DNA from: Phragmites australis
Taxonomy: Eukaryota > Streptophyta > Magnoliopsida > Poales > Poaceae
Reading direction: 5' to 3'
Assembly: GCF_958298935.1 (NCBI RefSeq)
Contig: NC_084939.1
Span: forward strand, 22,061,501 to 22,125,500
DNA: 64,000 nt
Program-made: the position numbers and the translations under genes
The notes under the pieces: model-generated
Told to the model about the DNA's origin: nothing
Seen by the model: the letters and a program-made list of their open reading frames with translations, nothing else
The model's database searches: none
Shown: positions 23,505-35,315 of the stretch, piece after piece
Layout: each line of letters opens with the position of its first letter
How positions within the stretch are numbered: the first letter of the stretch is position 1

Positions 23505-25330
23505 CTCCACGACAGCTTGGAATCTCCAAATTGCAGTTGGTTCTTCACTCTTTGTGGTCAGTAGCGTTGTCCACATGTACCCGCTCTGGTCATCAACGAG
23601 GAGCAGGATGTAACGCCGGTCGCCGGGAGTCATGGGCGTGATTGGCCTACACAAATATCCATGGACGAGATCTAGGAGGCCATCTGCATGGTAGTTTGCC
23701 TACGCAGGAAAAGGAGCTCAACGTTGCTTGGCGATGATGCAGCTCTCGCACAGCTTGCGGAGAGCATTGAAGTGCAAATGCCCAAAACTCTCATGCCACA
23801 ACCATGCCCGATCAGTGCCACGTGCGGAGAGAAACACCGGGTGGGCAATGGTGAGCCACAGCGTGTACAGCGAGTCGATTGGTCAATCATCGCACCTTGG
23901 TGATGAGGCATTGTTGTTGGTCGCGGACGAGCAGAACACCCCTGTCGATGAGAATCTAACACCCCCCTTTCCGAGTTGGCCAAGGCTCACGATGTTCGTG
24001 GCGAGCCTTGGGATGTACTACACCCCCTGGGAGTGTGATGTTCGTCGTCCTTCCCTCGAAGAGAATTGTTCCGCACCCCTCGATGTCAACCAGGGACCCA
24101 TCATCGAACGTGACGGTCCCATGAAATCCTACGTCCAGCTCGGTGAAGGCACACCACACTCCTGTCATGTGTTTTTTTGCACACGTGTTGAGGTACCAGA
24201 CAGCGGCATCATGATCCTCCTCACTGTTTAGATGTGCAAACACCTTGGCCTCTAGTAGCTTGAGTGGAGCTCATGGTGGTGGTGGTGCAACAATATCAAC
24301 TGTCGCTGATGTGAGGTTGACAGATGTTGTGGCCTCCTTTGACAGCAATAGCATCGATTCTGCTTTGTTGCCTTGCACGAGATGAGCTTTGAGCCTCTTA
24401 GGCTTGCTTTGACAATCTCTCTCACAGTGGCCAATTTTGTTGCAATTTTGACACTTGTTTTTCGAGGTGTCTCGCATAGTGTCAGAGCTCATGTTGGCGT
24501 TGGCATCGCAGTTCCTGGTCGGTTTCCTCCGGGGAGGCTTCCGACACCTGTTTACCAAATTGAGGTTGTTCGATACTCCTTCTCCTTGCTAATGCTCCGT
24601 CATCTGCGTGACCCACTCCTCTTCCATGAGAAGAAGCTTGCCGTCAGTGCCAACAGCCGGCAGTGGCTCGAAGAGATCCTCGGCAGCTTTGAATTGGCCG
24701 GTCACCTCCTCCACTGACAACTTCGATAGATCAAGCAAAGTTTTAGTTAACAATGCGAGTTGGGAGAACCTAGACGACACGACGCGCAGGTACTTTTTGA
24801 CGACCTTGTGTTGTGGCTCTAGATCTCCTAGTATCTCCAGCTGATTGACCACGCCGGTGAGCCGCATGGCGAAGGTATCAACGGATTTGCCATCACAAAA
24901 GGCTATGCTCTCGAACTCCTTGCGAAGCTTCTGTGCACTTGCCTTGCACACTTGGTCCTAGCCAAAATGCATGGTTTTCACCGTGTCCCAAGCCTCCTTC
25001 GCAGTCCTCTTCACGGCCAATTTCGAAATCATCTCTTGCGTAACCGCACAAAGAATCGCTTCAAGCGTCATGCGATCCTCCTGCAACTCAGCCTCGCATG
25101 CTCCACTATATCTCAGAAACCACGTGCCTGGAGCATTACCTTATCATCAATGCCCAATCTTTGTGAGGAGTGGGTACTACACCGGCCCGCTAACTTCTTT
25201 GCCGATGCTTTGGACAACTTCCAGCCCTCCTCTGTCGCAGTCGCCATGGGCATTCTCTCCGTGAGGGAGTGCGAGACCCTGTACCCACCGAAGCCCACGA
25301 GGAAGATATTGCGTTGCTAGGTTAGTGGAT
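23505..25330 (-). pseudogene. Copia gag, protease and integrase N-terminal part
   Basis: On the reverse strand gag (UBN2-type, with LRKEFESIAFCDGKSVDTFA near 24910) is followed by the zinc knuckle CQNCNKIGHCERDC (about 24410-24455). Next come a protease-like region (WYLNTCAKKHMTG, in which the usual DTGA reads NTCA) and the start of integrase (ILLLVDDQSGYMW, near 23590). The frame shifts several times. It stops at 23505, where the Angela-type LTR interrupts integrase. Confidence 0.85.
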
Positions 25331-25359
25331 GTATAGGCGCTTATACCAATTTCTGGAAA

Positions 25360-25786
25360 TCGCTTAGACTCCCTCGCTCTCACTCTCTGCTTGCGGGCTA
25401 CTATGCTAACAAAAATCAGGAGATTTTCGGGTGCGCTACGGTAACTGAAGAAGCTGATAGAAAAATGAGGTGATTCAGAGATCGATTTGCACTGCGTGAA
25501 GCTTGCAGCCTATTCGGGTTTTTTCCTGTTCTATTTATTAACTGATTACACAACTAATTGATCGATATTCACGCCACTATTAGTCCACGGCGTGCGCCAT
25601 TCCCCACATTGTTTTCACCACGGCCTTGCGCGTTTCTGACAGCAAAAATTTGAGCAGGGAACTTGGCATGAACTGGCATGCCTCGGCTCCACGACGCGCA
25701 CGATTAGACATATGATCTTGCTCTAGACTTAACCAAGACCGAAAACAACAACAAACAACTAAGACTCGACCACAAGTCTTCTAACA
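25360..25786 (-). repeat. 5' LTR of the copia element
   Basis: On the reverse strand it starts TGTTAGAAGACTTGTGG at 25786 and runs to about 25360, before a primer-binding-like TGGTATAAGCG. Most of it aligns with 12881-13258. The inner boundary is approximate because the partner LTR is truncated there. Confidence 0.75.
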
Positions 25787-28044
25787 GTTACAATGCTTGG
25801 TACCTACTTTGGATGGTAAAAATGCTCTTTTCTCAAAGGTTGTGAAACATAGTACTCCTGCTTATGAATCCTCTATTATATTTAAGTTTCTTCTTGAAAT
25901 TAATTCAATCCTCTATTTAATTCAGACACATTTTTAAATCCCCATTTTTACACAGTGATAGGTGCTAACACATCTCTACTATACGTAGCATTATCTTCGT
26001 TATATTACATAGTTCGACGCTTCTTATCGGTTCTTTATCTAAAAAAAATTAAAAAAAAATCTTCTTATCGGTTGGTCAGCTGAAGCTACTTCTCCTAGCC
26101 GCCCACAAATTTCAAGAGATTAAATCCAAATCGTATTGGACTGAAGACTTTGAGCTGATCGAGAGTTGAGTCAACATGTTCTGTTGAGTAACGCGCTCTT
26201 ATGGAAGAACAAAAGTTCAAGAACGTGTTTGTCGGGTGCAGTTAATAATTGAGCTGGAGCGCGTTAAGCAATCGAAGCTTCGAACTCAGCGTCGACTAGT
26301 TGTCAGTGTCAGTAGTTCTGGGAAAGGCAACTCCGTAAGGTTACGTAGTCACATTAGTTATCTTATTTATCTATTTCTCTCACTTAATATGCATCCATCT
26401 ATTAATTCTATCATTTATTTTATAATTTCTTTTTAATTATCTTTTCAATATAAATCTTAATATAAATGAACGATCATGATTAGTCTATATATCCACCCAT
26501 ATGGCCTAATAGGATTTTCCGGTCCCAGTAGTCATGGACGATGACTACCCTCCATTTGATGCCCAGAGTTCACAGTCCAGTGTTTGTTGTTTACTAACGT
26601 TGTTCCCCCATATATGTTTAGATGAGAGGGTTTATTCTGTTCTTACTTTCTGCTGCCTAGTTAACGTGTGGAAAAATTAAAGCATCTCATATTACAAGAT
26701 TGCATTACTACTTGAGCGAATTCTTCTATTCATCGGTACACATCACGCGAGTAAAATTCTAGAGAGAATCACTCGAATGTCTCGATCGCCTTAAGATTTG
26801 CTTGAAGATTCGTGTCCCGGATGATGGTGTTGTCATCTTCTATGGTGATTATTTGTGACGACAATCCTTAAGCGGATAATGTTGATTGACGATAGAGTAC
26901 GTACAAGGTTATCATTACCCTCATTTCGAGATGGTACCCTTTAGAATATAACGTCCATTTTAGGACTTGATGTTTATATTATAATGATATGTGCATTCAT
27001 TCTGGGTCAATGACATGTGAATATAGTATCAAATTCTCGAAAGCGTGCAAATTTAATGTTATATTCTGAAATTTCCCTATTTATCTGGTAGGTGTCGAGG
27101 ATAAATGTTTGTTGTTATTTCAGTAGCATCGAGCTTTGCTGCAAGTTCAGAAAAATTGGCGAAGGTTTATATTCAGTTGATTTTTCGTTATGATTTTTCA
27201 CTTTGTGCATGAGGACTATGGAAGAAGGCTAGCTGATAGGGCTATTAGGCCAGCTCCACCCGCGTCTGTAAAATCCAGTCTGCAACACTGTATTATCTTT
27301 TTACCGATCTTGACTCTCGTGTCGGCCTTTAACAGATGTCGTATCACCTGCTACAGGGATACAGTCGGGAGGGAGCGTGCTCTAAATTTTTGCGGACTAC
27401 TATAGTGATCTTCAACACTATTTATAGAGTATGATTGTGGGACCGAAAAGAAGAGGAGAGTAACGGAAGGTAGAAAATAGGGTAGCTGTTGGAAATAAAA
27501 AAATAGAAAATATTATAATAATGTTAGTGGATGTTGTAATAGTATTACAGAGGATAAATTTTTTAAGTATATAGAAATGACTTTAGTTTACCTTCTTCAG
27601 TGTTGACATCAACTGAAAGAATCTCTGGCCGCCAAGACATTAAACAATAGCCAAGTGGAAATGTGGAACACTAGGAACTGATCCACACGGGTCGACGCAA
27701 CCAAATACGCGGCGTCCAAGTTCAACTAAGGTCCGGTTGTTGAAACATGGCATCTACTTGCAACATATATATGACTTATTGCGCAGCAAGCAGTTTAACT
27801 TACTGAGTACAAAATATATCAGATTCATCTGGCCACTAAAGGATACGTTTGGAAGACGATGCAAGATCGTTCAAATTTATACTAAACCGTAGGGATTTGA
27901 ATTGGAGGCAGGCCTTTTGGCTCACTCACCTCACAGCTCTTCTCCCTCTTTATGTGATCCTAGTATTTGTTATTATCATAAGATGTCACTTGTACAAACT
28001 TCATGAGGCTTACCTAATGTAATTGTCATATTACGTGGTTATTA
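25787..28044. other. Spacer with no recognised gene
   Basis: AT-rich spacer. The part at 27395-27590 (GGTAGAAAATAGGGTAGCTG and following) resembles the interior of the MITE at 28045-28372 and may be a decayed relative. No coding region is supported. Confidence 0.4.
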
Positions 28045-28372
28045 GATCATCTCCAGCAGAATCGGCATTTTGAAGATCCGGGGTGCTACAGTGATTTGAG
28101 GGGTACTGTAGCAACTCCAGCAGGATCGGTACCGGTGCTACAGTACTAAAAGAGACCGTCAGCGGGCCCGAAGGGACAAAATAATGTCTGTTACTGTACC
28201 AGTACTGTTCACAGAGGCTAACAGCGGGTTTGGAGGGAGAAAAAAAGGAGTAGAAGGTAGAAAATAGAGTAGCTGCTGGAGATAAAAAAATAAGGGATAC
28301 TGTAATAGTGATATGAGATGCTGTAATAGTGTTTTAGAAGATGAAAAATTAAGATAGCTATTAGAGATAATC
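28045..28372. mobile_element. Tourist-like (PIF/Harbinger) MITE
   Basis: It starts GATCATCTCCAGCAG and ends with the imperfect inverted copy CTATTAGAGATAATC. TTA lies directly outside both ends (28042-28044 and 28373-28375), the three-base target duplication of PIF/Harbinger elements. It is 328 bp and has no coding capacity. The interior is rich in CTGTAGCAACTCCAGCAG-like motifs. Confidence 0.7.
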
Positions 28373-28375
28373 TTA

Positions 28376-29611
28376 ACACGTGATCCTACACTTAAAAATC
28401 CACATGTAAGTAACGTCATATGACCGTTAGTCTTAGGTTTGGAAATAAGTGATTGTTTGATAATGAGCAATAAATATACGTCCTTCTTTCTGTTAAAGAG
28501 GATCTATCAAACTCATACATTAGATCCTTGTTAGCAATGTCAACTAGATCAATTGGAAGATGCTTATCTAGAGTGTCTCATAAAAAAAATTTATCTTCCA
28601 TACGAAAACTGTTAAAGACAAATCGATCCAATCCTGTGGCTGATAAAGTTTTGAAATTTTTTTTAATATCCGTTGAAAATTTGTGTGTTTCTGTCGAGAT
28701 GAAATTTTCGTAAGGGGGAGAAACCAGTACCGTACGAACTAGAAGAAAAAAAGCAGTTTCTCTCTCTGGTTGGTGACCTGTGTGATGCAGCATGCAAAGC
28801 CTTTGTTTACTTTTGGGGCCACTGATTCCCATTATTCCCATTCCCTCACGTGCAGACAAGCGAATGGCTGCTTATCCCTGTTCCTCTTCAGGACCACCAA
28901 AATCTTAGAGATCCGGGTTTTGACCTTGACCGTTCAAACCTGCTGTCCCTACAAGGCTGCAGATTTTCTTTTGTGACATTACGATATTACACGTGTGTTT
29001 AGTTTTTCGGACTATGTACTTATAAAGCTGCATATTATAAATAGATGAAGTGAAATTATGTTTATTAAAAATTTAGTGTTTAATTAGTTATATTTGTCTA
29101 GATAGATTGAGTTGAATTTTTACTTAATTGATTAAATTAAATGTTATATGAGCGAATACAATAGTTAAAATTATGATAGTTATTTGTATGAAGATGATTT
29201 TGTGAGACTGAGTGAGCTAGATTATGGAGTAAAACTTGAATTGAGTTTCACTCCGGAGCTACAATAAGAAGATGTATTTATACTTATCGAAATAAGTTGT
29301 AATAATAAATACAGACAAATGAACGAGATTCTATTCAAAATTATGCGCATCCTCCCACCAGAATAGGAAAGATGGAGGAAGCAAACACACATTTACATTA
29401 CACCGTGCAGACGACCTGCCCTCTTAGCATTCAGGTAGGACTGTGCCTTCAGGCTTCACTCGATTTTTGGCCAAGTACATGTGTCAGCAGCACAGCGTTA
29501 TACATTGGTTGCAGGATACTAGTAGTTCATTGGACGTTGGCACGATACAACCATAAAGCAAGCCAACATTCTACTGAGATATCAGATAGGCTGCCACATG
29601 AGTATGAGGAC
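28376..29611. other. Spacer with no recognised gene
   Basis: AT-rich spacer up to the 5' LTR of the Sirevirus-type element. Short open frames around 28580-28860 have no domain and overlap on both strands. Confidence 0.4.
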
Positions 29612-31051
29612 TGACAAATTAAATTTAAATATGTTTTAATTTATATAAAATAAGTTATTGATAAGTTTGTTGATTTGATTTGTCGAGTTTTAGATTATTT
29701 GGGTTTGATTTGAGCATTTTGATTATAGATAAATTAGAGTTGGAATTGGAGAAATATGTTTGCTTATCTCATAGTGTGCAGATGATAGATGCAACTTGAC
29801 GGTCGACGGCAGATAATCAGAACTAAACAGGTGCTTGGTGCCGGACGACCAAGGAGGTCGGACGGAGTCAAGGATGAATCTAGCTGTACACATAGATGTC
29901 AAGCAAAATATAAAACAAATGATGAAGATAGCGTGTTGACAAAGTCGAGCAAAAATGATGCTGGTGCAAGTGACAAGGCGGCCTAAGAGATCGGGAGTAG
30001 GAGAGACCTATCGGCGGTCATGATCGTAAGATAAAAGTACATGTGTCGACATCAAAACGCTTGCTTAAGGTGTAAGCAAGTGACAAGTCACGCTTTGAGA
30101 AGCGCGCAAATGGTTTTACGGATGGGTCTCAAAACCGTGGGAGGATTGGAGGAGTATGTGATAATATTGTGAAGCTTGTGTCAAGGTGAAGCTAAATCAT
30201 GAAGGCGCCATGGTCGTCCGATGGACGAAGCAAGAAAAAGATCAAAATGACCTTGATGATAGATAGAAATGTACTACAAGATAAGAGTGTTTTGGTAACA
30301 AGCTAAGAAACTTAGGGATCAAATTTTCTAAACTTATAAATAGAGGGGTGTGCCTATATGAAAGTTTGAACCAGCCACTTGAACCTATTGTGCTATCTAT
30401 TTTAGAGCCTAGTGCTAGGATTTTAGAGAAGAGGAAAATAAGTGCTTAGCATATGTAATAGGTGAGAGTTTTTGAGAGAAAAATCTTTGTAATACAACTA
30501 AAATAAGGCTGAACTCTTTGAGTAATGAAGTTTATATTTTTTCATATACTTGAAATTCCCCTCCTTTAGTCTCTCTATTGGTTCCCTTGCAAGTTTGTAA
30601 GTTTTTCTTTTTTTAGTTATAATTTTCTTATTGATTTTTGTTTTTGCATTTGAAATGTGATTTTTCAACCTTATGACGTTGTTTTTCTTGTTACTAGAGG
30701 CATAGGTATTTATATACTCATGTATTTAAGAGGCTCTTGAATCCCCTTGCATCTAGACCATCAACTTGGAGAGTTACTTTTTTTCACTGTCTTTTTGCTT
30801 TGTTCTTCATTCAAGTTTCAAGCTTTTGCGCTCAAAGATATATGAAATAGTCTTGAATAGAGCCTATGGTTCATATTCTATATATAGAGTCATGTTGCCT
30901 TGAAACTTTCTTTCTCGCTTTGTCTCTCTAAAGTTTATGATTTCGTTTGTGCATTTTTTATGAGTGTTGGGTGAACAAGGAGTATATCATCTATTTCGCA
31001 AAAAATTTATAAGGCGCCTATTCACCCCTAGTCATTGTTCTCGGTCCTACA
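29612..31051 (+). repeat. 5' LTR of the Sirevirus-type element
   Basis: It aligns with 39804-41189. Examples are GTGCTTGGTGCCGGACGACC near 29830 against GTGCTTGGTACCAGACGACC near 40023, and AGAGAAATATGTTTGCTT-type matches near 29750 and 39940. It ends CCTACA before the primer-binding site. The LTR pair differs by many substitutions and small indels, so the insertion is not recent. Confidence 0.85.
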
Positions 31052-31053
31052 AT

Positions 31054-31066
31054 TGGTATCAGAGCC
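31054..31066 (+). other. Primer-binding site (initiator Met tRNA)
   Basis: TGGTATCAGAGCC is the standard plant copia primer-binding site, complementary to the 3' end of initiator methionine tRNA. It lies two bases after the 5' LTR end. Confidence 0.85.
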
Positions 31067-31350
31067 GGTTTGATCACTTGTTGACCCTAACTGGCTTTGT
31101 GATATGTATACGATATGGAGAGAAGTAGGAAGATTCCTTTGTTAGATGTCGGAATTTCTTGTAACGGAAGGTGTGCATGAAGGCTTATCTTCTAAGCCAA
31201 GGAAGTGCAATATGAGAAATAGTTGATTCCAACTATGCAGTCTCTGCTGCTTGCATGACTCAGGTTCAAATCAAATAGTATGAGGCTAACAATAAGGTCA
31301 GAAATATTTTGTTTACAAGTCTGAGTCGGAATGAGTTTGATAGGGTCTAG

Positions 31351-33031
31351 TGTAGCGAAAATGACCCTATTAAGTCATGATTATGATTTTAGTGATTAAT
31401 TACAACATAGTAATTGGGATTAATATGATTGTCAAGAATATATGTTAGTAAGTCTCATGGATGCAATATATGAAGAAGCCATCAAAGCCGAAACAAAGTT
31501 TGGTTGAATTAAAAAAAAAGTCCCACGAGAAATGACTTCACTGGATGGTCCGGTGATCACATGGTTGAACACACTGGAGCATTATGTCAAGATGAATTTG
31601 GCCTCACCGGAAGATCCGGTGCTCAGAGGAGGATACACACCGGAGCATTTCCACCAGAGAAGGTTGGAGCTGTTGAAGATAGAAGGTCAACACGCTGGAA
31701 GGTCCGGTGATGAAGAGAAGTGCACAGGACAATATACCGGACAATGAACAGTGCAAAGACGAAGAAGAAGACCCCATCGGATAGTCCGGTGATTGATTTA
31801 AACACATCGGAGAAATGCACCGGAGCATTATTGACAAAGGGGAGAAAGCAATGACCTCACTGGAAGGTCCGGTGCTCTGAAGATTTGTACACCGGAGCAT
31901 ATTTTCCAGGGAGGGTTGCATTGGCTCGGCTGGCGGAGGATAACACATCGGATGGTCCGGTGATGAATTGATGTGCACCGGAGCAATTTACACAAAGAAG
32001 ATGTTGGCTCGGATGACTAAGGTATACTCACCGGAAAGTCCAGTGTTGAAGGTGGAGTATACACCGTAGTATCCGGTGTTTACAGAGACTTGAGTGGGAT
32101 TCCAACGGCTAGTTTGTGAGAGTGTACTCACTGGATGATCCGGTGTTAGTACTATTGTTCTAACCGGATCACCCGGTATTAACAACTTTTTAGAGCCGTT
32201 GGGTTAACGGCCAGTGTGCGAGTTTGAGGCTATAAATACCCCTCCACTTAGTCATTTGAGTGGGCTGGAGTCCAGAGAAGTTCATGTACACTTTAGAAGA
32301 CATCTAAGTCACCAAAGTGCTTAAAGTGATCATCTAAGATAATTAAGTACAAGATTAGTGAATGATTAGTGCTTCTAGGCCTAGAGAGTGAGTTACTAGG
32401 TGATTGTACCTACAGAGTTGATCAAGAAGTGATCCAACAGTGTACCTCTTGGTACACCGGTACCTTGGAGTCTTGGTGACTCACCGGTAAGCTTGTTGAC
32501 CCTTCGACTTGGTGTAGAGCGGCGGCAATGCGATTGTGCGGGGATGCGGAGACCCTTTCCTTTGTGACTAAAGCTTCAAAGTGATCACGGCAGCAAGGAA
32601 CCAGAAGAGAGGCTAATGGTGAGACCTTGCCTTGGTGGCTTGGTGGCTCATCCGGGTGGAGACCTTGTCTTTGTGACTTGGTGGCTCAAAAGTCGTGACC
32701 GGGTGCCGACCCGAAGCATATCCTTTGTGAAGCTCCAACATAGACTAAGGGTGGTATTCATATCATCGATACTACGGGAAAAAAAATCCTTGTGCCGAGT
32801 TTACTCTCTCTACCTTATTTACGTTTCCGCATTTACTTACTTGTAATTTACCTTCTTAGATAGGTTGCAAGTGTTTTGATTGGTAGAGTAGACACACTAG
32901 ATAAACCTAGAGCACATTTAGATAGAAATTTCTATAGATTTATCTTGTGTTATTTTTGGAGCCGGAATAGTTTTAAGTGTCCTAATTCACCTCCAACCCC
33001 CCCCCCTCTTAGGACGTCACTGATCCCTACA
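31351..33031 (+). mobile_element. Sirevirus solo LTR inserted in the gag region of the larger element
   Basis: It is 1681 bp, starts TGTAGCGAAAATGACC and ends CCCCTCTTAGGACGTCACTG followed by ATCCCTACA, the typical Sirevirus LTR end. It is flanked by TCTAG (31346-31350) and TTTAG (33032-33036), a target duplication with one transition. Excising it reconnects the two halves of gag. It carries the CACCGGA/TCCGGTG palindrome array typical of Sirevirus LTRs and no coding region. Confidence 0.85.
31541..32180. repeat. Array of CCGGTG / CACCGG palindromic motifs in the solo LTR
   Basis: About a dozen diverged motifs of the form GG-TCCGGTG and CACCGGAGCA recur at 20-70 bp spacing (for example near 31543, 31617, 31700, 31864, 31954 and 32163). 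Opposite-strand pairs form short hairpins. Conserved palindromes of this kind are known from Sirevirus LTRs, upstream of the promoter. Confidence 0.75.
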
Positions 33032-33036
33032 TTTAG

Positions 33037-34860
33037 CACCTCTGTACTACCCAAGAGATCTGGACTACTCTGAGTATCTTTCATGAAGGCACTAATCAGA
33101 TTAAGGCAAGAAGCCAGACCACATAGAACTAACAATATCAAATATTTATACAAGATCCTGATAAATCTCTGGATACTATATTTACTCGTTTTCATGGAAT
33201 TATGAGCAACCTTAGATCCACTAGTTTTTTGCCCTACTTTGATCATGAGAGAACGATCAAGCTTCTCTATGCTCTCAATCATAGTATATGGAAAGTGAAG
33301 ATCTTGAGCAGTGAAGAGTCACTAAGTTATGATATGTTAACTTGTGATGAACTCTTTAGCAAGCTCAAGTCTATCGAGATAGCCAAGGCAGCTTGGATAG
33401 GCCTCGAAAACCCCCTGTCTTAGAACATGATATTGGTTTCTAGACCTAATGGTGGCAATCAGGCTGGAGCTAGCTATTCTTATGCTAACACTTCACCGAG
33501 TGGTTTTGCATTGTCTTCCTTGGTTTCCATCACAAAGGAGCAGGTAGATGCATTGGATGATGAGGACATTGCTCTCATTGTGAAGAAATTCACCCACTTC
33601 TATAACAACAGAAGAGATCGGATGAGAGGGGGCTCCTGTGCATATTTTGAGTGTGGTGATACCACTCACTTTAAGGTGGATTTCCCCAAGCTCAAGAAGA
33701 GAGAGGACCATGACTACGGCTCTGACAAGCACAAGAAGAAGAATAAGAAACCCTTCTTCAAGAAGAACCACGATAAGAGGGTCAACAAGGCGGCCAAGAT
33801 GGCTTCTAGGGCGTTGGCGGCTCTCATCGATATCGACACCTCTTCAAGCGAGGAGGAGAGCTCAGAGGAGGAGGAACCATAAGTGAAGAATAATAAAAAG
33901 GCCAAGGACTTTACCGGCCTCTGCTTCATGACGAACGACAACAATGGCAGTGACCCTGAGCTTCATCCCTCTAAGGTAGTACCTTCCTATGACTAGCTTT
34001 CCATACAAGTCGATACCTTGAATGATGCTCTCTTTAGCCATGATAGGTTACTTAAGAAAGTTATACGTGAGTTAAAAGAGCTCAGGCCTAAGTATGAGTC
34101 TGCCTCTTCTGAGCTTGAGTTGCTTAGGTCTAGGTCCAAGATTGAGGATAAGGATTATAAGAGTTGCTTGTTTGTCATGAGTGAGCTTATTGAGCTTCAA
34201 ACTACGCATGCTCAAGTCGACAGTCGGCTTGAGACTGCCGAGAAAAAGTTCCTTGAGGAGGAGTCTAGACCTACTCTCTTAAGTGCTTGCAAGAATTGTC
34301 CTTTGCTCTCAAAATACTGATATGAAAGACAAGCGCATAAAGAAGCTAGAGTCTATATTAGAGAGTGCTGAGAACTCTACAAATGTGCAGTCATAGTGTC
34401 CCACCTGCATAATCCTTAAGAAACCAGATTCTAAATTAGACTGTTGAGAGCTCTACGAATGTGAGACATAGTGTCCCACCTGCATGATCCTTAAGGACAA
34501 GCTCAGTTGGGTTGGAGTACAAGTTGAAAAGCTCATAGTTGAGAATGAGTACCTCCTTTCTCTTGTAGAGAAGTGCTCAGAAGACAAGCGCAAAATAGAT
34601 TTGATCTTGACCAAGACCAAGATATGTGCTGATAAGGCTAGGTTAGCTTTGGGTTTGGACTTTGAGAGAGTTGCTTACACTAGTTCTGGTAATACTGTTT
34701 TCACCTCACCCACTACCTTAGAGTCGAAGAAAGCCAAGATCAATGCCTCACAATCCATGCTAGAAATGAACAAGCCTACACCTCAACCTATAAAGAAGAA
34801 ACGCACACCCAAGAGAGCTCCACAACCTAAGATGAGGGCACCTATGAAGAGCCTAGAGTG
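33037..34860 (+). pseudogene. Sirevirus gag remnant with coiled-coil extension
   Basis: It contains the Sirevirus gag core (IKLLYALNHSIWKVKILSSE and DELFSKLKSIEIAKAAW). The zinc knuckle near 33640 has lost its first and last cysteines (YFECGDTTHFKVDF), so nucleic-acid binding is probably lost. A Lys-rich and Ser/Glu-rich linker follows, then coiled-coil frames with leucine and glutamate repeats (34018-34320 and 34484-34860), matching the C-terminal gag extension of Sireviruses. Stops split it into at least four open segments. Confidence 0.82.
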
Positions 34861-35315
34861 ACCGACAGTCGAGCTCCCGAGAGACTTTACCATTGCACCT
34901 ACTATTAGAGGAAATGTCACTAGGTTGGGTTTTGCTTTTGTCGTAGGAGGGATGAGTGGCTTGAGTGGGAGTGTAGTACCCAGAAGATGTACCGCCCCTC
35001 TGTTGGCGTACATTAGTCTTTTCCCCGCTCCTACCCATCAGTATATAGCGCTTTTTAGTCTTTTTCTAGAGGTGTTGCCCAGCATGGATTTTAATATGAC
35101 TCATATGGTTTTTGTTCACGTGTAATAGGTTTTGAGTTACAGCGCTTTGGCGGACCACGTTTTCCTCATCGTGGTACTCGCCCTAGCGTGTTGATGTTGA
35201 GTTGCATGCACCTACTATTTTTGTTTCAGGGCTGATGACCCAGTACTAGATTCTCAGGGGTTTTTTGACTAACCTAAGCACTGAGCTACCCACTTTCTAT
35301 TCTTCTCATATGTAG

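Larger units (their letters stand above)
12881..25786 (-). mobile_element. Ty1/copia LTR retrotransposon, decayed and split by nested insertions
   Basis: This is a minus-strand element with matching LTRs at about 12881-13258 and 25360-25786. In element order it has gag with an intact CX2CX4HX4C knuckle, protease, integrase, reverse transcriptase and RNase H, which is the copia order. A primer-binding-like TGGTATAAGCG (reverse strand, about 25340-25352) follows the 5' LTR. A purine-rich tract with GGGGGTG (reverse strand, 13259-13275) precedes the 3' LTR. The coding frame carries stops and frameshifts throughout. Two LTR insertions interrupt integrase (18437-23499) and RNase H (13803-16629). 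Without them and the LTR nested in the first, the element is about 5 kb. The 3' LTR lacks its outer end, so no outer target duplication can be read. Confidence 0.9.

Noticed and set aside
31541..32180. Repeated CCGGTG motifs that could suggest a satellite or regulatory array of its own
   Set aside because: They fall inside a solo LTR with proper ends and target duplication, and match the palindromes known from Sirevirus LTRs.
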